From Actinophytocola sp044466355 (GTDB lineage Bacteria > Actinomycetota > Actinomycetes > Mycobacteriales > Pseudonocardiaceae), in contig NZ_JBITMQ010000005.1 of NCBI RefSeq assembly GCF_044466355.1, positions 248,001-312,000 of the forward strand: a stretch of DNA of 64,000 nucleotides, written 5' to 3'. Position numbers and translations under genes: made by a program. The notes below the pieces were generated by a model. It ran no database searches, had not been told where the DNA came from, and saw only the letters and a program-made list of their open reading frames with translations. Numbering within the stretch: the first letter of the stretch is position 1; every line of letters begins with the position of its first letter. Below are positions 1 through 8,560 of this stretch, piece after piece.

Positions 1-968
1 GCCGTGTTGCCGACCGCGGTCACGCCGAGGGCGACGAAGTTCGCGCCCTGCGCGCCCAAACCGGTGCGCAGCGACGAGTACAGGACCAGATAGGTCACAG
101 TGGACAGAACGCCGACGGCGGCGAACCGCACCAGCTGCCGCAGCAGACTGCTCGGTGGCGCGTCCCTGCCGAGCTGTTCCCGCAGCTGCGCCACCGGGAT
201 GCGGCCGGTGGCGAAACCCCGTGCCAGGCGGGCGATCCCCTTCACGTCGGCGATCGCGGTGGCGACGATGTCCACGCGGCTGTCCGGGTCGTCCACCCAG
301 TCGACCGGCACCTCGTGGATGCGCAGCCCGGTCCGCTCGGCCAGCACCAGCAGCTCGGTGTCGAAGAACCAGCCGGTGTCCGCCACGTGCGGCAGGAGCT
401 TCGCCGCCACGTCCGCGCGGATCGCCTTGAACCCGCACTGCGCGTCGGAGAACCGGGTCGCGAGCGCGCCACGCAGCAGCAGGTTGTAGCCCCGGGAGAT
501 CAGCTCCCGCTTCGGCCCGCGCACCACCCGGGCGCCACGCGCGAGCCGGGACCCGATCGCGAGGTCGGAGTGGCCCGACAGCAGCGGTGCGACCAGCGGG
601 GAGAGCGCTCTCAGGTCGGTGGACAGGTCGACGTCCAGGTAGGCGAGGATCGCGGCGTCGCTCGCCGACCACACGTGGTGGAGCGCTTTCCCACGGCCCT
701 TCTGGGCGAGGTGCACGGCCGTGACCTCGGGGAACTCCTCGGAGAGCGCTCTCGCGACGGCCTCGGTGCCGTCGGTGCTCGCGTTGTTGGCGATCGTGAT
801 CCGGAAGCGGTAGGGGAACCCGGTCGACAGGTGCTCGTGCAGCCCGCGGACGCAGGGGGCGAGGTCCCGTTCCTCGTTGAACACCGGGACGACGACGTCG
901 AGCACCGGGGTCTCGCCATCGGGTTCGATGGCGCCCCGTTCGGTGGGGTTGGGCACGGTCAGCGTCAT
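1..968 (-). CDS. Glycosyltransferase family 2 fused to a GtrA-like membrane domain (partial, cut by the left edge)
   Basis: The frame runs from an ATG at 968 leftward off the window, giving about 322 residues without a stop. Residues 20-240 form a GT2 fold: LDVVVPVFNEERD near the start, NNASTDGT, then the metal-binding AYLDVDLSTDL and CGFKAIRADVA. The C-terminal part (from about residue 275, RQLVRFAAVGVLSTVTYLV) begins a hydrophobic GtrA-type segment. Such proteins transfer a sugar from a nucleotide donor to polyprenyl phosphate at the inner membrane face, and GtrA-like parts are thought to help flip the product. It lies 65 nt downstream of the GT39 gene on the same strand, so it may charge the lipid carrier that the GT39 enzyme uses. 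Two perfect GAGAGCGCTCTC palindromes (601-612, 742-753) lie in frame. The family call is firm and the sugar is unknown. Confidence 0.88.
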   Translation of the reverse strand, partial: MTLTVPNPTERGAIEPDGETPVLDVVVPVFNEERDLAPCVRGLHEHLSTGFPYRFRITIANNASTDGTEAVARALSEEFPEVTAVHLAQKGRGKALHHVWSASDAAILAYLDVDLSTDLRALSPLVAPLLSGHSDLAIGSRLARGARVVRGPKRELISRGYNLLLRGALATRFSDAQCGFKAIRADVAAKLLPHVADTGWFFDTELLVLAERTGLRIHEVPVDWVDDPDSRVDIVATAIADVKGIARLARGFATGRIPVAQLREQLGRDAPPSSLLRQLVRFAAVGVLSTVTYLVLYSSLRTGLGAQGANFVALGVTAVGNT

Positions 969-1033
969 GGTGACCACGTTCGGGTCCGTGGCTTGGTTGA
1001 CCGTGTGGCACGCCTGTGTGCCCGCTGTGTGAG

Positions 1034-2764
1034 TCATGTCAGGTCGTAGACCGTGACACCGGAGACCTGCTGGGCCTCGTGGTTGTCGGCCACCCACTCG
1101 GCGATCTGCCTGCCGGCGTCGCTGCCGCCGGTCGCCGTCGACGACATCGCGCCGTCGCCGATGAACCAGTGGATCCGTCCGTCGCGGACCATGTCCTGGA
1201 ACCGGGCGAGGGTCGGCGCCGGGTCCGTGCCGTTGAAGCCGCCCACCGCGAGCACCGGTTTCCCGGACGCCAGCTGGTATCCGGCGGCGTTGTTCGAGCC
1301 GACGGTCGCCGCGGCCCACGTGTGGTCGCCGTCCCGGAGCAACGCCACGAGGTCCGCCCCGGGTGTCGGTGCGTCGAGCAGGCCGCCCATGCCGCCGCCG
1401 AAGTTCCCCGCCGACGGACCCGCCGACGGCAGCGCGCCGGAATGCGTGGCCGCCGCCGTCCGCAGCGAGTACGCGGCTGGCCCGGCCAGTGCCACCACCA
1501 CCGCCAGCGCCGCGACGGCCGGCTTCCGCGGCGCCGCCGGCAGCGACGCGGCCGCCGCGAGCCCGAGCACCAGCAGCACCGGGGACCCGAGCAGCAGGTA
1601 CGTCTCCAGCGCGGTCAGCGCCACCGCGCCGGACAGCACCGCGATCCCGGTGAAACCCGTGCGCCACAAGGCGATCGCACCGACGCCGATCGCTCCCGCG
1701 ACCGCCGGGGCGAGCGCCACCGGGTAGTAGGCGTGGATGATCCCGTCCATGAGGCTGAACACCGCCGCGGTGACGACCAGCCATCCGCCCCACAGCAGCA
1801 GCGCCGTCCACATCGGACCACGCGGTCCCCCTCGTGGCCACGTCGCCCACAGCCCGCCGGCCAGCAGCACCACGGCCGCGGGCAGCAGCCACGCGATCCC
1901 GCCCGCCATCTCCGCACCGAACAGCCGCCCCCACGTGCCGCCGGGGCCGCCCCCGCCGACCCTGCCGACCTCGTCACCGGTGAGCCGGTCGAACCCGTTG
2001 TAGCCGAACGCCAGTTCCAGCACGGAGTTGTGCTGCGACCCGCCGATGTACGGCCGGTCGGCGGCGGGCCACAACGACACCAGCAGCACCCACCAGCCCG
2101 CGCTCACCACGGTCGCACCGGCCGCCACGACCAGGCCCAGCACACGTTGGCGTCGTGCCCCGGCCAGCCACGCCAACCCGAACGCGGGCAGCACGAGGAA
2201 CGCCTGCGACATCTTCGTGAGGAACCCGAACCCGACGCACGCGCCCGCGAGCACGAGCCACCGCATCCGGCCGTCCTCGACGGCGCGCACGGTCGCGTAC
2301 GCGCCCGCCGTCAGCAGCAGCACGAGCAACGCGTCCGGGTTGTTGAACCGGAACATCAGCACCGCGACCGGTGTCAGCGCGAGCACCACCCCGGCGAGCA
2401 ACGCGCCCGCCTCGCCCGCCACCCGCCGCACCGTCGCGTACAGCAGCCACACGGTCGCGACGCCCATCAGCGCCTGCGGCACCAGGATGCTCCACGAGTG
2501 CACGCCGAAGATCCGTGCCGACAGGCCCATCACCCACACGGAGGCGGGTGTCTTGTCGACGGTGATCCCGCCCGGCGCGTCGGTCGCCGCGAAGAAGAGC
2601 GCTTTCCAGCTCATGGCACCGGCCTGCGCGGCGGCCGAGTAGTACGCGTTGGCCCAGCCGGAGGCACCCAGGCCCCACAGGTACAGCACACCGGTGGCGG
2701 TGAGCAGTACGGGAAGTGCGGGCCGGAAAGCCGTGCGGCGCAGGGGAGGAGCCGGTGTGATCAT
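1034..2764 (-). CDS. GT39 (PMT/ArnT-like) polytopic glycosyltransferase
   Basis: A protein of 576 residues with many hydrophobic segments. The first lumenal loop carries the acidic motif GITVDKTPASVWVMGLSAR, the expected place for the catalytic acid in GT-C enzymes of the PMT_2/ArnT family. The last 120 residues form a soluble extracytoplasmic domain containing YQLASGKPVLAVGGFNG and IHWFIGDG, typical of the actinobacterial GT39 subgroup. It probably moves a sugar from a polyprenyl-phosphate donor to a cell-surface acceptor. I chose the ATG at 2764; an in-frame TTG at 2773 is possible. The gene follows the sensor kinase by 39 nt and precedes a GT2/GtrA gene, which suggests an operon remodelling the cell surface under two-component control. 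The acceptor cannot be told from sequence. Confidence 0.85.
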   Translation of the reverse strand: MITPAPPLRRTAFRPALPVLLTATGVLYLWGLGASGWANAYYSAAAQAGAMSWKALFFAATDAPGGITVDKTPASVWVMGLSARIFGVHSWSILVPQALMGVATVWLLYATVRRVAGEAGALLAGVVLALTPVAVLMFRFNNPDALLVLLLTAGAYATVRAVEDGRMRWLVLAGACVGFGFLTKMSQAFLVLPAFGLAWLAGARRQRVLGLVVAAGATVVSAGWWVLLVSLWPAADRPYIGGSQHNSVLELAFGYNGFDRLTGDEVGRVGGGGPGGTWGRLFGAEMAGGIAWLLPAAVVLLAGGLWATWPRGGPRGPMWTALLLWGGWLVVTAAVFSLMDGIIHAYYPVALAPAVAGAIGVGAIALWRTGFTGIAVLSGAVALTALETYLLLGSPVLLVLGLAAAASLPAAPRKPAVAALAVVVALAGPAAYSLRTAAATHSGALPSAGPSAGNFGGGMGGLLDAPTPGADLVALLRDGDHTWAAATVGSNNAAGYQLASGKPVLAVGGFNGTDPAPTLARFQDMVRDGRIHWFIGDGAMSSTATGGSDAGRQIAEWVADNHEAQQVSGVTVYDLT

Positions 2765-2796
2765 GGCACCCAACCTGTCGAGCCGGGCTGGGTGCC
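2765..2796 (-). promoter_or_regulatory. 8-bp inverted repeat between the sensor kinase and GT39 genes
   Basis: GGCACCCA and TGGGTGCC form a perfect 8-bp stem around a 16-nt loop. It begins immediately upstream of the GT39 ATG and ends 7 nt after the kinase stop. It would cover the GT39 ribosome binding region, so it could tune translation or act as a weak intercistronic terminator. No U-tract follows. Confidence 0.4.
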
Positions 2797-2803
2797 GCCT
2801 TGG

Positions 2804-4270
2804 TCAATCCTGTGCGCGGGCTGTGCGTGGCACTCCCACGGTGAACCGCGTGCACCCGGGGCGGCTCTCGACCGACACGTACCCGTGGTGCGCCTGCACG
2901 ACCGCGGCCACGATCGCCAGCCCCAGCCCCGTGCTGCCCGCGGCGCGGGAGCGCGACGAGTCACCGCGGGCGAACCGTTCGAACACCACCGGCCGCAGGT
3001 CCGCGGGGATGCCGGGGCCGTCGTCGGCGACCGTCAGCGTCGCCCATTCGTCTGTTGTGGACAGTCCAATGGTGACGGTCGTGCCCGGTGGGGTGTGCGT
3101 GCGGGCGTTGGAGAGCAGGTTCGCCACCACCTGGTGCAGGCGCGCGCCGTCACCCGGCACCACGACCGGGTCCGGTGACACCGTGAGGCGCCAGGTGTGC
3201 TCGCGGCCGGCGACCTGCGCGTCGCTGACCACGTCGACGACCAGGCGGGACAGGTCGACGTCGTGGTGTTCCAGCGGCCGCCCCGAGTCCAGGCGCGCCA
3301 GCAGGAGCAGGTCCTCCACGAGGGCCGTCATCCGTGCCGACTCGGACTCGACGCGCCCGAGCGCGTGCGCCACCTCGGGTGCCACGTCGTCGTCGCGGCG
3401 GCGGATCAGCTCGGCGTAGCCGCGCACGGCGGCGAGCGGGGTCCGCAGCTCGTGGCTCGCGTCGGCGACGAACTGGCGGACGCGGGTCTCGCTCTCCTGC
3501 CGTGCGGTGAGCGCGTCCCGCACGTTGCCCAGCATCCGGTTGAACGCGAGCCCGACCCGCCCGACCTCGGTGCCGGGGTCGGTGTACCGCTTCGGCACCC
3601 GTTCGGCCAGTTCCACCTCGCCCCGGTCGAGCGGCAGCTCGGCGACGCGGCTGGCCGTGGCCGCGACCCGTTCCAGCGGATAGAGCGCTCTCCGAACGAT
3701 GAACGCGCCCGCGACCGCCGCCGCCAGCAGCCCGGCGAGGGCCACCCCGCCGATGAACAGGCCGACGCTCAGCATGACGTCGTCGACCTGGGACATCGGC
3801 AGGCCGGTGACGCTGATCTCGCCGCGCGGCCGCTCGTCCGCGACCAGCCGGAACTCGCCGAGGTCACCGATGGTCCTGGTGTGGGGCTCGCCGTCGACCG
3901 GGACCGCCATGAGGTCGGCGAGCTCGGTCCCGGACAGCAGCTGGGCGGTGTCGGTGTCGGTCTGCAGCGCGCCCCGTCCGGAGTCACCGACGTACAGGGC
4001 GTTGAGCGTGCCCGCGGCCTGCCCCGGCGCGCCCGCGGGCGCCGCGCCACCCGGCGGACCGCCCGGCACGCCGAGGTAGACCGCGAACCGCCGGCTCGAG
4101 TCGTCCAGGCGTTCGTCGAGCTGGTCGACCAGGAACGCGCGGAGAGCGATCTCCGAGATGGCGACGATGACCACGCACACCAGCGCGAGCAGCACGATCT
4201 GCTCGAAGATGAGGCGACGGCGCAGCGACCAGCCCGCCACGCCCGGTTCAGCTCGCCGGCTTGAGGACAT
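2804..4270 (-). CDS. Two-component sensor histidine kinase (HAMP, HisKA, HATPase_c)
   Basis: A 488-residue membrane kinase. A transmembrane helix lies at about residues 20-45 (LIFEQIVLLALVCVVIVAIS), followed by an extracytoplasmic domain rich in Pro/Gly/Ala, a second helix near 165-190, a HAMP-like linker, and the HisKA box FVADASHELRTPLAAVRGY with the phosphoacceptor His. The ATPase domain shows NLLSNARTH, DDGPGIP and GLGLAIVAAVV. It overlaps the upstream response regulator gene by 23 nt, so the two are translationally coupled. It probably senses an envelope signal and controls either this glycosyltransferase operon or the divergent small membrane protein. The signal is unknown. The family (MprB/TcrY-like OmpR-class kinase) is secure. 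Confidence 0.92.
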   Translation of the reverse strand: MSSSRRAEPGVAGWSLRRRLIFEQIVLLALVCVVIVAISEIALRAFLVDQLDERLDDSSRRFAVYLGVPGGPPGGAAPAGAPGQAAGTLNALYVGDSGRGALQTDTDTAQLLSGTELADLMAVPVDGEPHTRTIGDLGEFRLVADERPRGEISVTGLPMSQVDDVMLSVGLFIGGVALAGLLAAAVAGAFIVRRALYPLERVAATASRVAELPLDRGEVELAERVPKRYTDPGTEVGRVGLAFNRMLGNVRDALTARQESETRVRQFVADASHELRTPLAAVRGYAELIRRRDDDVAPEVAHALGRVESESARMTALVEDLLLLARLDSGRPLEHHDVDLSRLVVDVVSDAQVAGREHTWRLTVSPDPVVVPGDGARLHQVVANLLSNARTHTPPGTTVTIGLSTTDEWATLTVADDGPGIPADLRPVVFERFARGDSSRSRAAGSTGLGLAIVAAVVQAHHGYVSVESRPGCTRFTVGVPRTARAQD

Positions 4271-4973
4271 AGCCCGCGCCCCGCATCGTGTGGATCATCG
4301 GCGTCCGGCCCGCGTCGATCTTCTTCCGCAGGTAGGAGATGTACAGCTCGACGATGTTGGCCTGACCGCCGAAGTCGTAGTGCCACACCCGGTCGAGGAT
4401 CTGCGCCTTGGACAGCACCCGGCGCGGGTTGCGCATCAGGTAGCGCAGCAGCTCGAACTCGGTGGCGGTCAGGTCGACCGGCTCGCCCCCGCGGTGCACC
4501 TCGCGGCTGTCCTCGTCGAGGGTGAGGTCCCCGACGACCAGCGACGCGCCCGCGCTCGCCTCGGTCACACCGGTGCGGCGGAGCAGCGCACGCAGCCGGA
4601 GGGTGACCTCCTCCAGGCTGAACGGCTTCGTGACGTAGTCGTCGCCGCCCGCGGTGAGCCCCGCGATGCGGTCCTCGACGGCGTCCTTGGCGGTGAGGAA
4701 CAGGACGGGCAGCGTCGGCAGGTCGGCCCGCAGGCGGCGCAGCACCTCGAGCCCGTCGATGTCGGGCAGCATGACGTCCAGGACGACCGCGTCCGGCCGG
4801 AACTCCCGGGCCACGCGGACGGCGGTGAGGCCGTCGGGGGCGCTGCGGATGTCCCAGCCCTCCAGGCGCAGGGCCATCGAGACGAGCTCGGCCAGCGTGG
4901 CCTCGTCGTCGACCACCAGGACCCGGACGGGCTGACCGTCCGGTCGTCGCAGCTCACTCCGCATGGGCATCAT
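4248..4973 (-). CDS. OmpR/PhoB-family response regulator
   Basis: About 241 residues. The receiver domain reads VRVLVVDDEATLAEL, with phosphoacceptor Asp in VVLDVMLPDIDGLEVLRRL and conserved Lys in DDYVTKPFSLEEV. A winged-helix DNA-binding domain follows (ATEFELLRYLMRNPRRVLSKAQIL, then VELYISYLRKKID and MIHTMRGAGYVL). Three closely spaced ATG codons (4973, 4970, 4964) can each serve as start. A longer reading to 5213 is unlikely because it would cover the divergent gene's start region and adds a sequence without family resemblance. It is the first gene of the operon running to the left edge and partners the overlapping kinase. Targets are unknown, and autoregulation is typical of this class. 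Confidence 0.92.
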   Translation of the reverse strand: MMPMRSELRRPDGQPVRVLVVDDEATLAELVSMALRLEGWDIRSAPDGLTAVRVAREFRPDAVVLDVMLPDIDGLEVLRRLRADLPTLPVLFLTAKDAVEDRIAGLTAGGDDYVTKPFSLEEVTLRLRALLRRTGVTEASAGASLVVGDLTLDEDSREVHRGGEPVDLTATEFELLRYLMRNPRRVLSKAQILDRVWHYDFGGQANIVELYISYLRKKIDAGRTPMIHTMRGAGYVLKPAS

Positions 4974-5097
4974 CGTCACCGCGCGGGGTGTGGTGCCGCT
5001 GAGGGAAACCTGTGGATTCCCTGTGCCCGGGGAGGTCACAGCGGTCGCCCACAGCGAGCACAGCTCACACACAGGTACTACCCCGACTGTGTTGTGC
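4974..5097. promoter_or_regulatory. Divergent promoter region between the response regulator and the small membrane protein
   Basis: A 124-nt intergenic stretch must hold both promoters. I see no clear palindrome matching a known regulator. OmpR-type direct repeats may be present but cannot be assigned by eye. Confidence 0.5.
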
Positions 5098-5598
5098 ATG
5101 AGTACGGAACAGACTGACGCGCCCCAGTGGGGCGCTCCGCCACCCCCTGCCCAGCCCGGCAACCGGTGGACGGCGAAACGCATCGCGGTCACGGTGGCGA
5201 TCGCCGTGGGCATCGCCGCAGCCGGCGGCGTGGCGATCTACGCGGCGAGCGGCTCCACCGACCAGGCCGGTGGCCCCGGCGGCCGCGGCGGCGCGGCAGG
5301 CCCGGTGTTCGTCGGCGGCCCCCTGGGCGGCGACTCCGGCACCCAGCACGGCGAGTTCCAGACGGGCGAGGTCACCGAGATCACGGACGACTCGATCACC
5401 GCGAAGAGCGAGGACGGCTACACGAAGACCTACACCATCGACGACGAGACCCAGATGGGCGGCGACGTGGCCAAGGGCGACGACGTCACGATCATCGCCA
5501 CCACGGAAGGCTCGACCACCACGGCCGAGTCCGTCATGGAGATGGGCATGATGCCCCAACGCCGCAACGGCAACGGCGGCCCCCCGAACGGCAACTGA
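5098..5598 (+). CDS. Small membrane-anchored protein with DUF5666-like extracytoplasmic domain
   Basis: A 166-residue protein: a Pro/Gln-rich cytoplasmic N-terminus, one transmembrane helix at about 27-47 (RIAVTVAIAVGIAAAGGVAIY), a Gly-rich linker, then a compact beta-rich domain (GEVTEITDDSITAKSEDGY, then KTYTIDDET and VTIIATTEG) resembling DUF5666 modules. The C-terminus is a low-complexity Asn/Gly/Pro tail. It is divergent from a two-component operon, a common place for a target gene of that system. No enzymatic motif is visible; the domain may bind or modulate an envelope component. The start at 5098 is the ATG giving a sensible N-terminus. A strong hairpin follows 35 nt after the stop. 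Confidence 0.75.
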   Translation: MSTEQTDAPQWGAPPPPAQPGNRWTAKRIAVTVAIAVGIAAAGGVAIYAASGSTDQAGGPGGRGGAAGPVFVGGPLGGDSGTQHGEFQTGEVTEITDDSITAKSEDGYTKTYTIDDETQMGGDVAKGDDVTIIATTEGSTTTAESVMEMGMMPQRRNGNGGPPNGN

Positions 5599-5633
5599 CC
5601 GTCGCCGCCGCCCCCGTGGCCGACCTGGTTGTT

Positions 5634-5673
5634 CCGGCCCTGCGACAAGCGCGGCTCGGGCGCGCAGGGCCGG
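5634..5673 (+). terminator. Hairpin terminator after the small membrane protein
   Basis: An 11-bp perfect GC-rich stem (CCGGCCCTGCG and CGCAGGGCCGG) with an 18-nt loop. There is no U-tract, as is common in actinomycetes. Confidence 0.65.
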
Positions 5674-5729
5674 GCCGCAAGCCCGCAAGACACACGGAGC
5701 ACGAGTCGAGAGTCTGGGATGGACCTAGC

Positions 5730-5745
5730 GGGAAAGCGCTTTCTC
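5730..5745. promoter_or_regulatory. LacI-type operator candidate upstream of the isomerase-like gene
   Basis: The sequence contains GAAAGCGCTTTC (5732-5743), a perfect 12-bp palindrome with a central CG step, centred about 60 nt before the ATG at 5798. That geometry is typical of LacI/GalR-family operators, as in sugar-catabolic genes. It is the only A/T-variant of the window-wide GAGAGCGCTCTC family that sits in a promoter, so it may be a true operator or just another member of that repeated element. Confidence 0.5.
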
Positions 5746-5797
5746 AGGTACTTTCCGAAGCGATACGAGGCGAACGTGACCACGAGGAAGTGCACGG

Positions 5798-6670
5798 ATG
5801 GACCACTCGATCACCAGACGGAGACTGCTCGCGTTACTCGGAGCCGGTGCGGCGGGAGTGGCAGGAGCGTCGATGACGACCACAGCGAACGCCGATCCGC
5901 TCGCGGCGGACGGGCACGACAGGCGCATCCCGCTCGGCGGGATCGGCATGCACCTCTACACGGTCCGCAACATCCTCGCGGCCGACCCGCTCGGCACACT
6001 GCGGGCGCTGGCCGGGATCGGGTACAAGTGCGTCGGGGTGAGCGCTTTCCCGCGCCCCGCGGCGGAGATCAGGGACATGTGCGCGGAGGCCGAGCTCAAA
6101 CCGGTGATCCTGCACGTCGGACACGGTGACATCACCGGCAACTGGGCCGCGAAGCTCGCCGACGCGAAGACCATCGGCGTCAAGTGGGTGGTGCTGTCGT
6201 CGTTCCCGGGCAGCATGTACACCGTCGACGGCATCCGGCTGGGCGCCCGGCAGCTCAACGAAGCTGGTCAGGCCGCCCGCGAGATGGGTTTCGGGCCGAT
6301 CCTGCACCACAACCACGACTCCGAGTTCCGCGTGGTCGACGGCACCCGCCTGTCGGACATCCTGTTCGGCGAGACCGACCCCGCCTACGTGGGCTTCGAG
6401 CTGGACCTCGGCTGGGCGGACCGCGCCGGGATGGACGGCAGGCAGCTGTTCCTCGACCACCCGCGCCGGTTCCCCGTGCTGCACGTCAAGGACCACACCG
6501 GGCAGGGCGGGTGGGCCGACGTCGGCCACGGTGTCATCGACTGGTCGCGGACGTTCGAGACCGCGTACGTCGGCGGCGTCAAGTACTGGCTGGTCGAACG
6601 CGACGACCAGCCCGCGCCGCTGGACACGGCCAGGAACAGCTACGAAACGCTTGCCGGGCTTAGGTTCTAG
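5798..6670 (+). CDS. Tat-exported sugar phosphate isomerase/epimerase-like TIM barrel protein
   Basis: A 290-residue protein. The N-terminus ITRRRLLALLGAGAAGVAG is a twin-arginine signal, ending near ANADP. The rest matches the AP-endonuclease-2 / xylose-isomerase-like TIM barrel: GMHLYTVRNIL, VILHVGHGD, GPILHHNHDSEF, GFELDLGWADRAG and FPVLHVKDHTG. The metal ligands expected for the fold (Glu/Asp/His at HNHDSEF, ELDLGW and HVKDH) are present. The likely role is isomerisation or oxidation-state handling of a sugar or inositol derivative outside the cytoplasm; the substrate is unknown. The LacI-like palindrome in the promoter suggests sugar-dependent control. An in-gene relative of the window-wide palindrome lies at 6038-6051. 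Confidence 0.82.
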   Translation: MDHSITRRRLLALLGAGAAGVAGASMTTTANADPLAADGHDRRIPLGGIGMHLYTVRNILAADPLGTLRALAGIGYKCVGVSAFPRPAAEIRDMCAEAELKPVILHVGHGDITGNWAAKLADAKTIGVKWVVLSSFPGSMYTVDGIRLGARQLNEAGQAAREMGFGPILHHNHDSEFRVVDGTRLSDILFGETDPAYVGFELDLGWADRAGMDGRQLFLDHPRRFPVLHVKDHTGQGGWADVGHGVIDWSRTFETAYVGGVKYWLVERDDQPAPLDTARNSYETLAGLRF

Positions 6671-6703
6671 CGATCACACGTGCTCCCGGTGTAGGCAGGG
6701 AGG

Positions 6704-8110
6704 ATGACTGAGAACTCTCGGCGAACGTTTCTCACGGCGACGGTGGCGGCGGCGGGCGGTGCGGCGCTCGCCGGGGCACCGGCGGCGGCGGACACGTCAG
6801 GGACGGGCGGTGCCGGCCGCCCGCCCCTGGCCCAGCCGCCGGACAGGGAGCTGCGTGCGATCCTGCGGGAGGTCGACCCGGCCCGGGTCGAGGCGATCGT
6901 GCGCAGGCTGGCGTCCTTCGGCACGCGGCACACACTGTCCACACAGGATGATCCGAGCCGGGGCATCGGCGCGGCCCGGGACTGGATCTTCGCGGAGATG
7001 GGGCGCTACGCGGCGGACTCCGGCGGCCGCATGACGGTCGAGCTGCAGTCCTACGTCCAGCAACCGGCGCCCCGGATCCCGGTGCCGACCAGGATCACCA
7101 ACGTGGTCGCCACCCTGCGCGGCTCGGTCACCCCGGAACGCGTGTACGTGGTGTCCGGCCACTACGACTCACGCGTCACCGACGTCATGAACGCGACCGC
7201 CGACGCCCCGGGCGCCGACGACGACGCCTCCGGCGTGGCGGTGGCCATGGAGCTGGCACGGGTCATGGGAAAGCGCTCCCCACGGTCGACGATCGTCTTC
7301 GCCGCCGTGGCGGGCGAGGAGCAGGGTCTCTACGGCGCCCGGCACATGGCGGCCCAGTACAAGGCGGCCGGCACGGACGTCCAGGCCATGTTCACCGACG
7401 ACATCGTCGGCTCCAGCACGGCCGACGACGGCACCCGCGACCCACGTACCGTCCGCCTGTTCGCGGAAGGCGTGCCGACGGCCGAGACACCCGAGGAAGC
7501 GGCGATCCGCAGGTCCGTTGGCGGCGAGAACGACTCCCCACCCCGCCAGCTCGCCCGGTTCGTCCGCTCGGTCGCCGAGAACCAGGAGACCGGCATGCGG
7601 GTGAAGGTCATCTACCGCCGCGACCGCTACCTGCGCGGCGGTGACCACATCGGCTTCCTGGAGCAGGGCTACCCGGCGGCGAGGTTCACCGAGCCCAACG
7701 AGGACTACGCCCACCAGCACCAGGACGTCCGCGTCGAGAACGGCAAGCAGTACGGCGACCTCCCCGAGTTCTGCGACTTCGACTACATCGCCCGGGTCGC
7801 CCGCGTGAACGGCGCGGCCCTCTGGTCGCTGGCGACCGCCCCGGGCACCCCGAAGGGCGTGCGGGTGCGGACGAGCGGCCTGACCAACGACACCGAGTTG
7901 TACTGGACCCGCACCCCCGACCCCGACCTGGCGGGCTACGAGGTCGTGTGGCGCGAGACGACGCAACCGGAGTGGACCCACGTGATCCCCGTGGGCGACA
8001 CCACGACGGCGGCCATCGACATGTCGAAGGACAACGTCTTCTTCGGTGTCCGCGCGGTCGGCAGGGCGGGCCACCGCAGCCCGGTCGCGTACCCGTCGCC
8101 GGGGAGCTGA
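6704..8110 (+). CDS. Tat-exported M28 family zinc aminopeptidase with C-terminal fibronectin-III-like domain
   Basis: A 468-residue protein preceded by a good ribosome binding site (AGGGAGG, 5 nt spacing). The N-terminus SRRTFLTATVAAAGGAALAG is a twin-arginine signal. The catalytic domain carries the M28 ligands in order: SGHYDS (His), ADDDASGVAVAMELARV (bridging Asp), VAGEEQGLYGARHMA (catalytic and ligand Glu), VGSSTADDGT, and EPNEDYAHQHQDVR (last His). The final 95 residues (PKGVRVRTSGLTNDTELYW onward) look like an FN3 module. It probably cleaves peptides outside the cell for nutrition. It follows the isomerase gene by 33 nt on the same strand and may be co-transcribed with it. Confidence 0.9.
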   Translation: MTENSRRTFLTATVAAAGGAALAGAPAAADTSGTGGAGRPPLAQPPDRELRAILREVDPARVEAIVRRLASFGTRHTLSTQDDPSRGIGAARDWIFAEMGRYAADSGGRMTVELQSYVQQPAPRIPVPTRITNVVATLRGSVTPERVYVVSGHYDSRVTDVMNATADAPGADDDASGVAVAMELARVMGKRSPRSTIVFAAVAGEEQGLYGARHMAAQYKAAGTDVQAMFTDDIVGSSTADDGTRDPRTVRLFAEGVPTAETPEEAAIRRSVGGENDSPPRQLARFVRSVAENQETGMRVKVIYRRDRYLRGGDHIGFLEQGYPAARFTEPNEDYAHQHQDVRVENGKQYGDLPEFCDFDYIARVARVNGAALWSLATAPGTPKGVRVRTSGLTNDTELYWTRTPDPDLAGYEVVWRETTQPEWTHVIPVGDTTTAAIDMSKDNVFFGVRAVGRAGHRSPVAYPSPGS

Positions 8111-8153
8111 CGTACCAGGGTCGCGCGGGTTCGCCGACGAATCTCTCCTGAAC

Positions 8154-8167
8154 ATGCCACGTGGCAT
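8154..8167. promoter_or_regulatory. Perfect 14-bp palindrome upstream of a small membrane protein
   Basis: ATGCCACGTGGCAT is a perfect palindrome with an E-box-like CACGTG core, about 60 nt before the ATG at 8228 and 44 nt after the peptidase stop. It is placed well for a dimeric repressor or activator. The regulator is unknown. Confidence 0.5.
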
Positions 8168-8227
8168 ATGGCCTGGTCGTGGCATCGCCGAACATGGGTG
8201 GCACCGGGAGAGACTTGGGGAGCGGAC

Positions 8228-8560
8228 ATGAACGACCACACGAAGACGCTGGCACGTCAGGCCGTCTGGACGCCGTTGTCCGGGGCGCGGACGCCGGACG
8301 TGTACCTGCCGCATCCGCCGCTGCAGTCCGGGGGCTGGTACCGCGGGGTGGCGGACGAGGCGCCGGGGCCGGGCAGGCCTCCGCTGGACGACCGGCCCGC
8401 CCGGATGTCCACGCGGGCGGTGGTGGTGCTCACGCTGCTGTTCGGGTTGGTCGGCTTGCTCGCGCGGACGCTCGACGACGGCGTGTTCGCGGTCGCCGGC
8501 ACGATGGCCGCCATCGCGGCGCCCGCCCTGCTGTTGCGGGGCAGGCGCCGGGCCGGCTAG
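8228..8560 (+). CDS. Small membrane protein of unknown function
   Basis: I do not recognise a family. From the ATG at 8228 (GGGGAGCGG upstream) the product is 110 residues. The first 55 are soluble and contain VYLPHPPLQSGGWYRGVADE. Two adjacent hydrophobic segments follow: AVVVLTLLFGLVGLLA at about 60-75 and VFAVAGTMAAIAAPALLLRG at the end, closing with an Arg-rich cytoplasmic tail. The stop overlaps the convergent Nramp-like gene by 4 nt. An earlier in-frame ATG at 8168 is disfavoured because it falls in the palindromic promoter region. Confidence 0.6.
   Translation: MNDHTKTLARQAVWTPLSGARTPDVYLPHPPLQSGGWYRGVADEAPGPGRPPLDDRPARMSTRAVVVLTLLFGLVGLLARTLDDGVFAVAGTMAAIAAPALLLRGRRRAG

Noticed and set aside
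1016..3178. A 720-codon plus-strand open frame opposite the GT39 and kinase genes
   Set aside because: Low-complexity Arg/Gln/His composition; the opposite strand encodes clear GT39 and histidine kinase motifs.
4974..5213. N-terminal extension of the response regulator to a start at 5213
   Set aside because: It would overlap the divergent small membrane protein gene and adds sequence unlike OmpR-family regulators.
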